Shown in pieces: positions 35,200-44,928 of a stretch of DNA of 64,000 bases. This DNA comes from JBBBNV01 sp037137075 (GTDB taxonomy: Bacteria; Bacillota; Bacilli; Paenibacillales; NBRC-103111). Under the pieces are notes generated by a model that saw nothing but the letters and a program-made list of their open reading frames with translations, made no database searches and was not told the origin of the DNA. The stretch is taken from the NCBI RefSeq assembly GCF_037137075.1, contig NZ_JBBBNV010000015.1, positions 1 through 64,000 of the forward strand. The letters are read 5' to 3'. Each line of letters begins with the position of its first letter. Within the stretch, counting starts at the first letter, position 1. Both the position numbers and the translations under genes were made by a program.

Positions 35200-36009
35200 A
35201 TGTCAGGTAAAAAGCCGATTGTGTACGTCATTTCCGACTCGGCTGGAGAAACGGGGGAAGCGGTGGTCAAGGCTGCCGCGATCCAGTTTCATCCGGTTTC
35301 GGTGGAAATTCGGCGCACGCCGTTTGTGAGCGATCGGGAAGGAATCGACCGGGCTCTTCAAACCGCCAAGCAGGAACATGCAGTCATCGTTTACACGCTC
35401 GTTATCCCGGAGCTTCGCGACTATGTGAAGAAGCGCTGCCGGGAGCAGCGGATTGTGTCTATCGATCTGCTTGGACCCGTCATCAACGGCTTGGAGAAGA
35501 TGCTGCATAAGGAAGCCCTGCAGCAGCCCGGCAAAATTCATCTGCTCGATGAGGATTATTTTAAAAAAGTCGACGCGGTCGAGTTTGCCGTCAAGTACGA
35601 CGATGGCCGGGATTCGAGCGGCGTGCTGAAAGCGGACATCGTGCTTGTGGGGGTTTCCCGCACATCAAAAACTCCATTGTCGATGTATTTGGCGCACAAA
35701 ACGTACAAGGTGGCGAATGTTCCGCTTGTGCCGGAGCTGAAGCCGCCGGATCAGCTGTTTACCGTTAACAATAAAAAAATTATCGGGTTGACGATCCGGC
35801 CGGACAAGCTGAATGAAATCCGCAAAGAGCGCCTGAAGGCGCTGGGCCTTGCTTCGGATGCGCTTTACGCCAATCACGACCGGATTGAAAAAGAGATTGC
35901 CTATGCCGAAGGCATTATGAAGCGGCTGGGCTGTGTAGTGATTGACGTATCGACCAAGGCGGTCGAGGAAACGGCGAGCATTATTCTTGAACGGATGCGA
36001 AGCCGCTGA
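35200..36009 (+). CDS. yqfL: Pyruvate,phosphate dikinase regulatory protein (YqfL)
   Basis: 269 residues of the DUF299/PSRP family, bifunctional serine/threonine kinase and phosphorylase that controls PEP synthase or pyruvate,phosphate dikinase. VYVISDSAGETGEAVVKAA at the start and the P-loop-like GVSRTSKTPLSMYLA are diagnostic. In B. subtilis the repressor gene ccpN (yqzB) lies between glyS and yqfL. It is missing here: only 6 bases separate the genes. Confidence 0.93.
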   Translation: MSGKKPIVYVISDSAGETGEAVVKAAAIQFHPVSVEIRRTPFVSDREGIDRALQTAKQEHAVIVYTLVIPELRDYVKKRCREQRIVSIDLLGPVINGLEKMLHKEALQQPGKIHLLDEDYFKKVDAVEFAVKYDDGRDSSGVLKADIVLVGVSRTSKTPLSMYLAHKTYKVANVPLVPELKPPDQLFTVNNKKIIGLTIRPDKLNEIRKERLKALGLASDALYANHDRIEKEIAYAEGIMKRLGCVVIDVSTKAVEETASIILERMRSR

Positions 36010-36100
36010 TTTTCCGTTTTTCAGGCGATTTTCAGCGGGGACAGCAGGATTTTTTACAACTTCATCGTATATAATATTACGGTAGTTATCCCGTAGGAAA

Positions 36101-36631
36101 TTGGTGGTATATATTCAAAGCGATTCTCCTAAAATAATGGTTGATGCGGATGCATGTCCGGTCAAGCCTGAAATCGTCCGGATTGCGCGGGAGTTTGGGA
36201 TTTCCGTAGAGATGGTCGCCTCGCACGATCACCGGCTGCAGGAGGAAGATGGGGTTCGGATCGTTCAGGTCGATTCTTCGGACCAATCCGTCGATTTGTT
36301 TATCGCCAACCGGCTTCAGCGAGGGGATGTGCTGGTGACCCAGGATTTTGGACTGGCAACGATCGGGCTTGCCCGACAAGCGGTGGCTCTATCTGTAAGA
36401 GGGCAAATCTACAGCGAACGGACGATTGATTTTTTGCTGCAGACCCGTCATGAGTCAGCCAAAAAACGGCGGAGCGGGCAGCGGACGAAAGGACCAAAGG
36501 CTTTTACGGATGAGGATCGACGCAATTTTCAACAAACATTGACAAAAGTTTTGGTCGGGATGCAGGAGAACGGGGGCAAACAGCGAATTATAATATCTGG
36601 TTCAATGGATGAAGGTGATTCAGATGAGTAA
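36101..36631 (+). CDS. yqxD: YaiI/YqxD family (DUF188) protein
   Basis: 176 residues with a PIN-like or NYN-like fold: IMVDADACPVKPEIVRIA, VDLFIANRLQRGDVLVTQDFGLA. Possibly a nuclease; function not established. Start uncertain: TTG 36101 or GTG 36104 with AGGAA upstream, or ATG 36137 with no site. It overlaps the dnaG start by 8 bases, which places it at the head of the dnaG-sigA operon. Confidence 0.88.
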   Translation: MVVYIQSDSPKIMVDADACPVKPEIVRIAREFGISVEMVASHDHRLQEEDGVRIVQVDSSDQSVDLFIANRLQRGDVLVTQDFGLATIGLARQAVALSVRGQIYSERTIDFLLQTRHESAKKRRSGQRTKGPKAFTDEDRRNFQQTLTKVLVGMQENGGKQRIIISGSMDEGDSDE

Positions 36632-38453
36632 TGGCAGGGTTCCCCAGGAGGTCATCGATGCGGTCCTGAAGCACCATGACATTGTCGATGTAGTGGGAAA
36701 ATATGTCCACTTGTCCAAAAACGGCAAGTACATGAAGGGGCTGTGCCCCTTTCACTCTGAGAAGACGCCCTCGTTTACAGTTACACCGGAAAAGCAAATC
36801 TTCTATTGCTACGGCTGCCATGCCGGCGGAACGGCCATTCAATTCATTATGGATATTGAAGGCTACACGTTTCCTGAGGCGGTGCGCCAGCTTGCAGAGG
36901 AAGCCGGCGTGGCGTATGACTTTGAAAGCGCGGTTGTGCCCAGAACGGAGCAGGACCACGACAAAGCCGAGCTGCTGAGGGCTTATGATTTCTCCGCCAA
37001 GCTGTACGCCCATTTGCTCAAGAATACGGCCGAGGCTCGTCCGGCAATGGATTATTTGCGGTCCCGCGGCTTTACGGATGCGATGATCGAGACGTTTCAA
37101 ATCGGCTATGCGCCGAATCGATGGGACACGTTAGCCCAATTTTTGGAGAAACGGGATTATCGGTTACCGCTGATGGAGCAGGGCGGGCTCATATCGGAGC
37201 GATCCGAGCAGGGCGGCTATTATGACCGCTTCCGCGACCGGATTATGTTTCCGATTTGTGACGGGAAGGGCAATGTCATTGCCCTGGCGGGCAGAACGAT
37301 GTCGGCGGACGTCCAGCCGAAGTACATGAATAGCCCTGAAACGGCGCTGTTCAATAAGCGGCAGCAGCTGTACAATTTCCATCTGGCCCGGCCTCAAATC
37401 CGCAAGAGCAGGCAAATTGTTTTGTTCGAAGGCTATGCCGATGTGATTAAAGCGTGGGCAGCCGGCATCCACAACGGAGTGGCTACAATGGGCACGGCGC
37501 TCACTGAGCAGCACGCGTCGATTTTGCGGACGCAAGCCGATGAAGTCATTGTATGCTATGACGGGGACGATGCGGGTCAGAACGCGGCATACAAAAGCCT
37601 GCCGATTCTGGCCGATACCGGCTGCCGGGTCAAAATAGCGCTGCTGCCGGACCGCATGGACCCCGACGAGTACATTACCGCCAAAGGCGCGGACTCCTTC
37701 GTACGTGATATTATTGAAGCTTCGCTTCCGGTTGTGCGCTTCAAGCTCCAGTATATGCGCCGCAATTTCCGCTTGCATGATGATGATGGACGGCTTCAAT
37801 ATATTCGGGCTTCCGCAAGGCTGCTTGCCGGAATTGATTCACCGGCTGAACGGGAATTTTATGCCAAAGAGCTTGCCGATGAGTTTCAATTTCCGATGGA
37901 CACGATCAAGCAGGAGATGCATCAGCACCGCCAGCAGCAGCAAAAATTCAAAGCCGGCGGGGATAATAACGAATTATCGTGGAATAATGTTATGCATGAC
38001 GGCCGCGGAACAAAGCAGGCTCCTGCACTGCTTCCCGCTTACCATAATGCGGAGCGGAAGCTCCTGGCGGCCATGATTTATGACCCGGATGTGGCCGAGA
38101 CAGTCCAGCGCAAGCTGGGGGACGGATTTCATGTCGAAGCTCACGCAGCGCTTGCTGCTTATCTATATGCGTATTACGCCCAAGGGCACGAGGCAGAACC
38201 CAGCAGATATATCGCATCCATTCAAGACGATCAATTGGAGGGAATTGCCAGTTCTATCTCCATGATTACCGAAACGGTGACTCCGCAGGTGATTGACGAT
38301 TATATCCGGGAAATCAAAAAAGTGCCGCTTTCGGCGAAGATTGAGCGATTAAAGGAAGACATGGTGCGGGCGGACAAATCGAAAGATTTTATTCGTGCCG
38401 CGCAAATTGCGGTTGAGATTGAAGCCCTGAAGAACGAGCTAAAATCAATGTAA
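36624..38453 (+). CDS. dnaG: DNA primase
   Basis: Makes RNA primers for replication; 609 residues. The zinc domain has GLCPFHSEKTPSFTVTPEKQ and FYCYGCHAGG. The TOPRIM domain has LFEGYADVIKAWAAG and CYDGDDAGQNAA. A C-terminal helicase-binding domain follows. The ATG at 36624 has AAGGTGA 7 bases upstream; the in-frame ATG at 36609 lies before that site. A Q/H-rich linker (HQHRQQQQ) separates core and C-terminal domain. Confidence 0.97.
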   Translation: MSNGRVPQEVIDAVLKHHDIVDVVGKYVHLSKNGKYMKGLCPFHSEKTPSFTVTPEKQIFYCYGCHAGGTAIQFIMDIEGYTFPEAVRQLAEEAGVAYDFESAVVPRTEQDHDKAELLRAYDFSAKLYAHLLKNTAEARPAMDYLRSRGFTDAMIETFQIGYAPNRWDTLAQFLEKRDYRLPLMEQGGLISERSEQGGYYDRFRDRIMFPICDGKGNVIALAGRTMSADVQPKYMNSPETALFNKRQQLYNFHLARPQIRKSRQIVLFEGYADVIKAWAAGIHNGVATMGTALTEQHASILRTQADEVIVCYDGDDAGQNAAYKSLPILADTGCRVKIALLPDRMDPDEYITAKGADSFVRDIIEASLPVVRFKLQYMRRNFRLHDDDGRLQYIRASARLLAGIDSPAEREFYAKELADEFQFPMDTIKQEMHQHRQQQQKFKAGGDNNELSWNNVMHDGRGTKQAPALLPAYHNAERKLLAAMIYDPDVAETVQRKLGDGFHVEAHAALAAYLYAYYAQGHEAEPSRYIASIQDDQLEGIASSISMITETVTPQVIDDYIREIKKVPLSAKIERLKEDMVRADKSKDFIRAAQIAVEIEALKNELKSM

Positions 38454-38500
38454 GGATGGCCCCTACTTGTTTTAGTGTTCCAGGGAGGAGGAGTTGGACT

Positions 38501-39610
38501 ATGGCAGATCAACATACTGAACTGGATACGGAACTGACGCTGGAGCAGGTCAAAGAACAGCTCATTGAGCTGGGAAAGAAGCGCTCCTCGCTAACCTACA
38601 AAGATATTATGGAGCGTCTTTCTCCTTTTGACCAGGATCCGGAGCAGATTGATGAGTTTTTTGAGCAGCTCGGCGAAATGGGGATTGATGTAAATAACGA
38701 AACGGAAGACGACATGGTTATTGGCCAAGATGATCATGAAGAATTCAGCTTCGACGATGATCTTGCACTTCCGCCGGGAATTAAAATTAATGACCCTGTA
38801 CGGATGTACTTGAAAGAAATCGGACGAGTACCGCTGCTGTCAGCTGACGATGAGGTGGATCTGGCGAAGCGGATTGAGAACGGGGATGAGGAAGCGAAAC
38901 GCCGACTGGCTGAAGCGAACCTCCGGCTCGTTGTAAGTATTGCCAAGCGCTATGTAGGCCGCGGCATGCTTTTTCTCGATTTAATTCAGGAAGGCAACAT
39001 GGGTCTGATTAAAGCAGTAGAGAAGTTTGACCATACAAAGGGCTATAAATTCAGCACGTATGCAACCTGGTGGATTCGCCAAGCGATTACCCGGGCCATT
39101 GCTGACCAGGCCAGAACGATACGTATACCGGTACATATGGTTGAGACCATCAACAAACTGATTCGGGTTTCCCGTCAACTGCTGCAAGAGCTGGGCCGTG
39201 AACCGACGCCGGAAGAAATTGCGAAGGAAATGGATTTAAGCACGGACAAGGTACGGGAAATTATGAAAATCGCACAGGAGCCGGTTTCATTGGAGACTCC
39301 AATCGGGGAAGAAGATGACTCACACCTGGGGGATTTCATTGAGGATCAGGAGGCGCTGGCGCCGGCTGATGCAGCCGCATATGAGCTGCTCAAGGAACAG
39401 CTGGAGGATGTGCTCGACACGCTGACCGAGCGGGAAGAGAACGTGCTTCGCCTGCGTTTTGGACTTGACGATGGACGTACGCGTACCTTGGAAGAGGTCG
39501 GTAAGGTATTCGGCGTTACCCGTGAGCGGATTCGTCAAATCGAAGCCAAAGCGCTGCGCAAATTAAGACATCCGAGCCGCAGTAAACGGCTGAAAGACTT
39601 TTTAGAGTAA
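38501..39610 (+). CDS. sigA: Principal sigma factor SigA (RpoD)
   Basis: Vegetative sigma factor, 369 residues. Region 1.1 is short, as in Bacillus. Region 2 has LIQEGNMGLIKAVEKFDHTK and YKFSTYATWWIRQAITRAIA, region 3 EEIAKEMDLSTDKVREIMKI, and region 4 RLRFGLDDGRTRTLEEVGKV with VTRERIRQIEAKALRKL. The ATG at 38501 has GGGAGGAGG upstream; the longer frame from 38456 is not supported. It forms an operon with dnaG. Confidence 0.98.
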   Translation: MADQHTELDTELTLEQVKEQLIELGKKRSSLTYKDIMERLSPFDQDPEQIDEFFEQLGEMGIDVNNETEDDMVIGQDDHEEFSFDDDLALPPGIKINDPVRMYLKEIGRVPLLSADDEVDLAKRIENGDEEAKRRLAEANLRLVVSIAKRYVGRGMLFLDLIQEGNMGLIKAVEKFDHTKGYKFSTYATWWIRQAITRAIADQARTIRIPVHMVETINKLIRVSRQLLQELGREPTPEEIAKEMDLSTDKVREIMKIAQEPVSLETPIGEEDDSHLGDFIEDQEALAPADAAAYELLKEQLEDVLDTLTEREENVLRLRFGLDDGRTRTLEEVGKVFGVTRERIRQIEAKALRKLRHPSRSKRLKDFLE

Positions 39611-39623
39611 ATCCGATGATTCG

Positions 39624-39659
39624 AAAGACCTTTTCTGCTTGCAGCAAAGGTCTTTTTTG
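39624..39659 (+). terminator. Terminator after sigA
   Basis: AAAGACCTTT (39624-39633) pairs with AAAGGTCTTT (39646-39655), followed by further T residues. Confidence 0.85.
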
Positions 39660-39674
39660 CAAAGGGGACCAAGC

Positions 39675-40508
39675 ATGGATTCCGAAAAAAGGAAGCTAAT
39701 CGTCAGAGAGATTGAGCACTGGCGGCGAAGCAAATTTTTGCCGGAGCAATATTGCGATTTTTTGCTCAATCTATACCGCGATCAAGAAACAGAGCCGGAG
39801 CCGAAGGTATTCGGCGTTTCCAAGTCCTCCATTGTAGGAAGTAGCTGGAAAAAATGGATGCTGGTATTGGCGTCGGCAGCGGTGACGACCTATTTCGTAC
39901 TTCATTTTAATACTTTTCAATTTCCAATGCAAATCGGAACATGTGTTGCATTTATGCTTGTTTGTTACCTGTTTTCCTTTCTAAAACGAAGCCGTTCGCC
40001 GATAACGGCCAATGTGCTGGCAGGTATCGGTTCCGTGCTGGCGCTGTTTGCCGGAATAAAGCTGGTCGAAGAAGCCAGCTTGAGTGAAGCGGTGTCCTTG
40101 CCTTTGATGATTTCGGCGTGCAGCCTGCTGTGGATGGCGGTCGGCTTGGCCGGACGGATGGGGCTGTTTCATTTTTGCGGCTGGGCGGGCTTAGCGGTGA
40201 CCTATGCCTATTTCCTGGATAAGCATATGGTTTCATTTAGCTGGCTGCAGGTCGAGCTGGCCTGGGTGCCTATCGGCGCCATTATGCTATGGATCGGCTG
40301 GCTGCTCCAGCACCGGACGAAGCCCGTAGCCAGTGTGTTATTTTTGGCAGGGGGGCTGTATGAATTTGCTCCTGAGCTGTACGCTGCGGTTTATAGCAGC
40401 GAAGGAGCCAGCGCAGTGCTGGCGGTTCTGCTCGCAGTCAAGATTGGGGTTGCGGGCATCCTGCTGTACACGACTAGAAAAACATGGATTGAGTGGGTTG
40501 CTTCATGA
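39675..40508 (+). CDS. Hypothetical polytopic membrane protein
   Basis: 277 residues; unknown function. A polar N-terminus (~1-60, MDSEKRKLIVREIEHWRRSK) resembles the cytoplasmic head of DUF2157-like proteins. Seven or eight hydrophobic spans follow. The start is ATG 39675 with AAAGGGG upstream. It overlaps trmK by ATGA, so the two are coupled. It occupies the place of other genes in the B. subtilis sigA-yqfN interval. Confidence 0.75.
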   Translation: MDSEKRKLIVREIEHWRRSKFLPEQYCDFLLNLYRDQETEPEPKVFGVSKSSIVGSSWKKWMLVLASAAVTTYFVLHFNTFQFPMQIGTCVAFMLVCYLFSFLKRSRSPITANVLAGIGSVLALFAGIKLVEEASLSEAVSLPLMISACSLLWMAVGLAGRMGLFHFCGWAGLAVTYAYFLDKHMVSFSWLQVELAWVPIGAIMLWIGWLLQHRTKPVASVLFLAGGLYEFAPELYAAVYSSEGASAVLAVLLAVKIGVAGILLYTTRKTWIEWVAS

Positions 40509-41266
40509 TTAAATTGTCAGAACGATTACATAAGATTGCACTGCAAGTCCCTTGTGGCAGCAGGCTGGCCGATATTGGATCGGACCACGCCCTGCTGCCC
40601 ACCTTTTTGGCGCTGTCGGGTACCGTAGAATACGGTGTGGCGGGGGAATTAAATCCGGGTCCCTTCGAGGCAGCCTCGCAGCAGGTCGCTGCTGCCGGTT
40701 TGAAGAAGCGGATTCAAGTGCGGCGCGGCAACGGGCTATCGGTTATCCACCCGGAAGACGAGATTGATGTGGTGACCATTGCCGGAATGGGCGGCGGGCT
40801 AATCGCCACGATATTGGATGAGGGCCGGGAGAGGCTCGGCCCCGTCAAACGGCTCGTGCTTCAGCCCAACGTGGCGGAGGATCAGGTCCGGTGCTGGCTC
40901 GACGAGCATGGCTGGCTCATTGTGCACGAGCAAATTTTGGAGGAAGACGGCAAACTCTACGAGATTATTACGGCCGAACGTGCAGCAGATCCGTCTGGGG
41001 CAGCTGAGCTGTACAGCAGGCTGACACTGGCGGAGGGGACAGTCCTTCATAAAGACTGGCTGTATCGCTTCGGACCGCTGCTCGTTAAGGAAGCGCCGGC
41101 TTTGTTTTTCGTCAAATGGAGAAGCGAGGTGGAGAAGCTGGAGCATATTTGCCGCCAGCTGGCTCAATCGGATACAGCGTCCGCCAGAGATAAGGAAGCG
41201 GTATTCCGTGCCGAAATAAAGCTGATGGAGGAGGTTATGGCATGCTTGCCAAAGGCCAAACCGTAA
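40505..41266 (+). CDS. trmK: tRNA (adenine-22-N1) methyltransferase TrmK
   Basis: Methylates A22 in tRNA; 253 residues; B. subtilis YqfN. The SAM site RLADIGSDHALLPTFLALSG is clear, then EINPG-like GELNPGPFEAA, and TIAGMGGGLIATILDEG. The start is ATG 40505, overlapping the previous stop. It overlaps yqfO by 25 bases. Confidence 0.93.
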   Translation: MIKLSERLHKIALQVPCGSRLADIGSDHALLPTFLALSGTVEYGVAGELNPGPFEAASQQVAAAGLKKRIQVRRGNGLSVIHPEDEIDVVTIAGMGGGLIATILDEGRERLGPVKRLVLQPNVAEDQVRCWLDEHGWLIVHEQILEEDGKLYEIITAERAADPSGAAELYSRLTLAEGTVLHKDWLYRFGPLLVKEAPALFFVKWRSEVEKLEHICRQLAQSDTASARDKEAVFRAEIKLMEEVMACLPKAKP

Positions 41267-42357
41267 TTCAGTTGTTTGAAGAGTTCGCACCGAAGGCTTA
41301 TGCCGAGCCGGATGACAAAATCGGACTGCAGGTCGGCTCTCTGCAGAAGGAAATCCGACATGTCCTGATTACGCTGGATGTGACCATGGAGGTCGTCGAG
41401 GAAGCGATCCGGGAGCAGGTGGATTTGATTATCGCGCACCACGCGGTTATTTTCCGGCCGCTCCCTCACGTACAGACCGATACGCCTGCAGGGCGGCTGA
41501 TTGAGAAGCTGATTAAGCATGACATCGCTGTCTATATCGCGCATACGAACCTGGATGTGGCTTCCGGCGGCGTAAATGATTTAATGGCTGAGGCGCTTGG
41601 CTTAACCGGAACGACCCATTTATCCGAGGTCCACACGGAGAAGCTGAAGAAGCTGGTTGTGTTTGTGCCGCAATCTCATCATGAGGCGGTGCTGCAGTCG
41701 CTATTCCAAGCGGGCGCCGGCTGGATCGGCAATTACAGCCATTGCAGCTTTAATATCGAAGGAACGGGCACCTACATCCCACGGGAAGGGACGCAGCCCT
41801 ACGCAGGGCAGCAGGGGAAGCTGGAGCGCGCGGAGGAGGTTCGGATAGAGACGATCGTGCCGGAAACATTGGAGCGCAAAGTCGTGCAGGCGATGCTTAA
41901 GGCGCATCCGTACGAAGAGGTTGCATATGATTTGTATCCTGTGGACCTCAAGGGCCGTTCCTTTGGGCTTGGGCGGGTCGGTAAGCTGTCTGAACCTGTA
42001 ACGCTGGCGGAGCTGTCTGAACAGGTGAAAAGCGCATTCGACGTGCCGTTCGTCCGCATGGTAGGCGATCCGCAGCGCAGCATACGGAAGGTAGCTGTGC
42101 TGGGCGGGGCAGGCCGCAGCTTTATGCGTTCGGCGATATTTGCCGGTGCTGATGTGTACATTACCGGAGATATCGATTATCATACGGCCCACGATGCTCT
42201 CGCCGCAGGGCTTTGCCTGATTGACCCCGGACATCATGCGGAAAAAATATTGAAGCAGGGCGTTGCCGCTGTTATGACCGAAAAGCTGGCCCGCATCAAA
42301 AGCGAAACCCGGGTCATCGTTTCCCAAGTCGATACCGAGGTGTTCAAGCTGATTTAA
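41242..42357 (+). CDS. yqfO: Nif3-like dinuclear metal protein (YqfO)
   Basis: 371 residues, NIF3/GTP-cyclohydrolase-I type 2 family. Metal ligands appear in IIAHHAVIFRPL, YIAHTNLDVASGGVND and, at the end, ITGDIDYHTAHDAL and DPGHHAEK. A PII-like insert lies in the middle (~125-230). The biochemical role is still unclear; it is regularly paired with trmK. Confidence 0.93.
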   Translation: MLAKGQTVIQLFEEFAPKAYAEPDDKIGLQVGSLQKEIRHVLITLDVTMEVVEEAIREQVDLIIAHHAVIFRPLPHVQTDTPAGRLIEKLIKHDIAVYIAHTNLDVASGGVNDLMAEALGLTGTTHLSEVHTEKLKKLVVFVPQSHHEAVLQSLFQAGAGWIGNYSHCSFNIEGTGTYIPREGTQPYAGQQGKLERAEEVRIETIVPETLERKVVQAMLKAHPYEEVAYDLYPVDLKGRSFGLGRVGKLSEPVTLAELSEQVKSAFDVPFVRMVGDPQRSIRKVAVLGGAGRSFMRSAIFAGADVYITGDIDYHTAHDALAAGLCLIDPGHHAEKILKQGVAAVMTEKLARIKSETRVIVSQVDTEVFKLI

Positions 42358-42423
42358 AAGCCGATAAACCAAGGTGCCGCTGCCCACATTCCAAATGGTA
42401 GCAGCGGAGTACACATTTTGGGG

Positions 42424-42452
42424 TTGTCATTCATATCGTATCCATGTATACT
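42424..42452 (+). promoter_or_regulatory. Sigma-A promoter of rnpB
   Basis: TTGTCA (42424-42429), a 17-bp spacer and TATACT (42447-42452), placing the transcript start around 42460. Confidence 0.85.
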
Positions 42453-42459
42453 AGCAAAT

Positions 42460-42880
42460 GAAGTTCGGGAAAGCTTGACAGACAATCGCCGGCAGCGAGA
42501 GCTGCGGGAGGAAAGTCCGGGCTCCACAAGGCAGGGTGCTGGATAACGTCCAGTCAGCGCGAGTTGAAGGATAGTGCCACAGAAATGGACCGCCGATGGC
42601 CCGCCGCAAGGCGCGCACAGGCAAGGATGGAACCGTGGTGTAAGAGACCACGAGGGAATCTGGTGACTTATTCCCTGGTAAACCCCACCTGGAGCAAGAC
42701 CTAATGGAACGCAGCGCCTTCGCGGCGCAGTCTTTGCCTGAGACGCGTTCGGGTTGGTCGCTTGAGCCTGCCAGCAATGGCCGGCCTAGATAGATGATTG
42801 TCACTTTCGTTCGTGGGAGGGCTCAACCCCGTTATACCACTGAGAGAACAGAACCCGGCTTATGGCAGGCTTTCCGGCTG
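42460..42880 (+). ncRNA. rnpB: RNase P RNA, B-type
   Basis: Catalytic RNA that trims the 5' end of pre-tRNA. Conserved blocks are present in order: GAGGAAAGTCCGGGCTCC near the 5' side (CR-I), GGATAGTGCCACAGAAA, ACAGGCAAGGATGGAACCGT, GGTAAACCCCACCTGGAGCA (CR-IV area), and ACAGAACCCGGCTTATGGCA at the 3' end, which pairs back to the 5' region. Ends are approximate, set from the promoter and the final conserved stem. A terminator follows. Confidence 0.96.
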
Positions 42881-42892
42881 TATAAACAAGAA

Positions 42893-42920
42893 GAAAACGC
42901 CCCTTGGGGCGTTTTTTTGT
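42893..42920. terminator. Bidirectional terminator between rnpB and the S8 protease
   Basis: AAAACGCCCC-TT-GGGGCGTTTTTTT. It ends rnpB on plus and, through the AAAA side, the protease gene on minus. Confidence 0.88.
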
Positions 42921-42924
42921 TTTT

Positions 42925-44763
42925 TTATTTGCCGGTGTATTTGTCCTCAATACGGCCGATTTCCCTCCCGACGTAACTGGAGGTCAGGGTCAAGGAGCCT
43001 TGACTTTGACTGGCTTGATCCAGCGCCTTGACGACATCGATTTGCCCGTATCCGTAATATTTGTCCTGCCCGGCGGTTCCTAAGTCCTCGGCGGTTTGGC
43101 GCATAATGTTCATGACGTCCGCATTACGCAGCTTCGGATTAACGGAACGGATGAGCGCTGCCAGGGCGGATACATGGGGACTGGCCATAGAGGTTCCGGA
43201 CAAGGCTGCGTATTGATTGTGCGGATAGGTGCTCGGTATGTTAACGCCCGGAGCGGATACGTCGACATAATCTCCAAAGTTGCTGAAGGAAGCCTTTGTT
43301 TTGTTTGCATCCGTCGCAGCTACAGCAAATACCTCGGGATAGGCCGCAGGATAGCCGGGCTTCTCGGTATTGTCGTTCCCGCTTGCGGCAATAAGCAGCA
43401 CGTCCCGGTCATACGCATATTTAATCGCATCATGGAGGAACTCCGCCTGTGCGTAATTTCCAAGACTGAGATTAATGACTTTTGCCCCGTGATCAACAGC
43501 CCAAATAATGCCCTGGGCCACAGAATAGGTTGTCCCGGCCCCGGTGTGATCCAGCACCTTTACCGGCAAAATGGGATTAAACCATGACATCCCGGCGACG
43601 CCCTCTTTATTGTTGGTGATGGCGGAGATCACACCGGCGACGTGAGTGCCGTGGCCTACATCGTCTTCGGGTGGAGAAGTCTGATCAACCATGTTGCGGC
43701 CCTCCAGAAGCCGTTCCTTCAAATCAACATGGCTAGTATCTACGCCGGTATCGACTACGGCGACAATCACCTTATCCGTGCCCCGCCCGACATCCCAGCC
43801 CTTCAGGGTTTCGATAATCGGAAGGTTCCATTGATATTTGGAGAACAGCGCGTCATTGGGTACGACGGATTCGTTGGTCGTATACAAAAAGTGCGGCTCC
43901 ACATACTCCACATGAAGCTGTTTGAAATAGGACATCAGCTGCTTGGCTTCCATCGTTTGAGACTCAAAAACATACGTATAGCCAAGCTTTTCCATCTTGG
44001 CGGCCCCGATGTCCTTGCGGATTTGCTCCAGCTCCGCGGCACTTGGCGGCTGCCGGAATTTGACCACAACCTGATTGACATGGTAATGGCTTGTCCCTTC
44101 GTTATCCTCAGGGTGATCGACCTTCACATCGCGCAGCGTGTCGGAATCCACTGATTCGATTTTCCAGCGGTTGTCGCTAGGGTAGGGCACAAGCCGCAAG
44201 TCCTTGCGCAGATCATTTTCCACCTTGTACAAAATTTGCTGGCGGACTACGCCGACGAGCGCCTGCTGCCCGTCGGCGGAAGGCACGCCCAGCACAAACA
44301 TCCGGTTTTCCCCTTCGCCTGCGCCCGGCGATTGATAGGTTTGTCCTGCCAGCGCCTGCTGTCTGGCTTGATCCAGATACCCGGCTACCAGCGCTTGATC
44401 GGATGACGTCAGCTTTCCGGCTTCCGCTGCGGCGGATGGCCCTTGAGCCGGTGTCTTTTCCAGCCACTCCAGATGCGTCATATGATGGTGCTCCTGCTTC
44501 AGCTTTTCCAGCCGTGCGCGGGCTTCCTCAGGGCTGGCGGGCCGGGGCTCGTTTACAGCCTGCTGGAAATCCAGCAAGCACTGGGAACGGCACAGATCGT
44601 CAGTTCGGCTTACATCGTTCTCCAGTAGCGACTGCTTGGCCTGAAGCTCATGCTCCGGGCTGAGCAGCTGTCCCTGCCGCTGTTCCTTTGTGCAGCCGGC
44701 CGTGCTGATCAGAAGCGTGCTTGCAGCGCACAGAACTACCAGCGGGGATAATTTTTTTGGCAT
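42925..44763 (-). CDS. S8 (subtilisin-like) serine protease lipoprotein
   Basis: 612 residues. A lipoprotein signal peptide ends in STAGC, with Cys at about residue 24. A long helical, charged region (~30-200) of unknown role follows. Next comes a fervidolysin-type propeptide (VVVKFRQPPSAAELEQIRKD to VEPHFLY, ~225-295), then the catalytic domain with D338 (VDTGVDTSH), H371 (GHGTHVAGV) and S525 (SGTSMASPHV). All three are intact. It is therefore likely a membrane-tethered extracellular protease. AGGAGGAGG lies before the ATG. Confidence 0.9.
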   Translation of the reverse strand: MPKKLSPLVVLCAASTLLISTAGCTKEQRQGQLLSPEHELQAKQSLLENDVSRTDDLCRSQCLLDFQQAVNEPRPASPEEARARLEKLKQEHHHMTHLEWLEKTPAQGPSAAAEAGKLTSSDQALVAGYLDQARQQALAGQTYQSPGAGEGENRMFVLGVPSADGQQALVGVVRQQILYKVENDLRKDLRLVPYPSDNRWKIESVDSDTLRDVKVDHPEDNEGTSHYHVNQVVVKFRQPPSAAELEQIRKDIGAAKMEKLGYTYVFESQTMEAKQLMSYFKQLHVEYVEPHFLYTTNESVVPNDALFSKYQWNLPIIETLKGWDVGRGTDKVIVAVVDTGVDTSHVDLKERLLEGRNMVDQTSPPEDDVGHGTHVAGVISAITNNKEGVAGMSWFNPILPVKVLDHTGAGTTYSVAQGIIWAVDHGAKVINLSLGNYAQAEFLHDAIKYAYDRDVLLIAASGNDNTEKPGYPAAYPEVFAVAATDANKTKASFSNFGDYVDVSAPGVNIPSTYPHNQYAALSGTSMASPHVSALAALIRSVNPKLRNADVMNIMRQTAEDLGTAGQDKYYGYGQIDVVKALDQASQSQGSLTLTSSYVGREIGRIEDKYTGK

Positions 44764-44928
44764 GCTGCTGCCTCCTCCTGTCGTTTGATCGTATGGATTA
44801 GGCTTGGAAGGAAGGAGAGCAAATATTCATGAATTGGCTGTACCCTTCGCAGTGAATTTATGGTACGATAATGCTGATTAATTGGTGCCGACAGGGCAGC
44901 AATATGCACTTAAGGGGGTCAATACAAC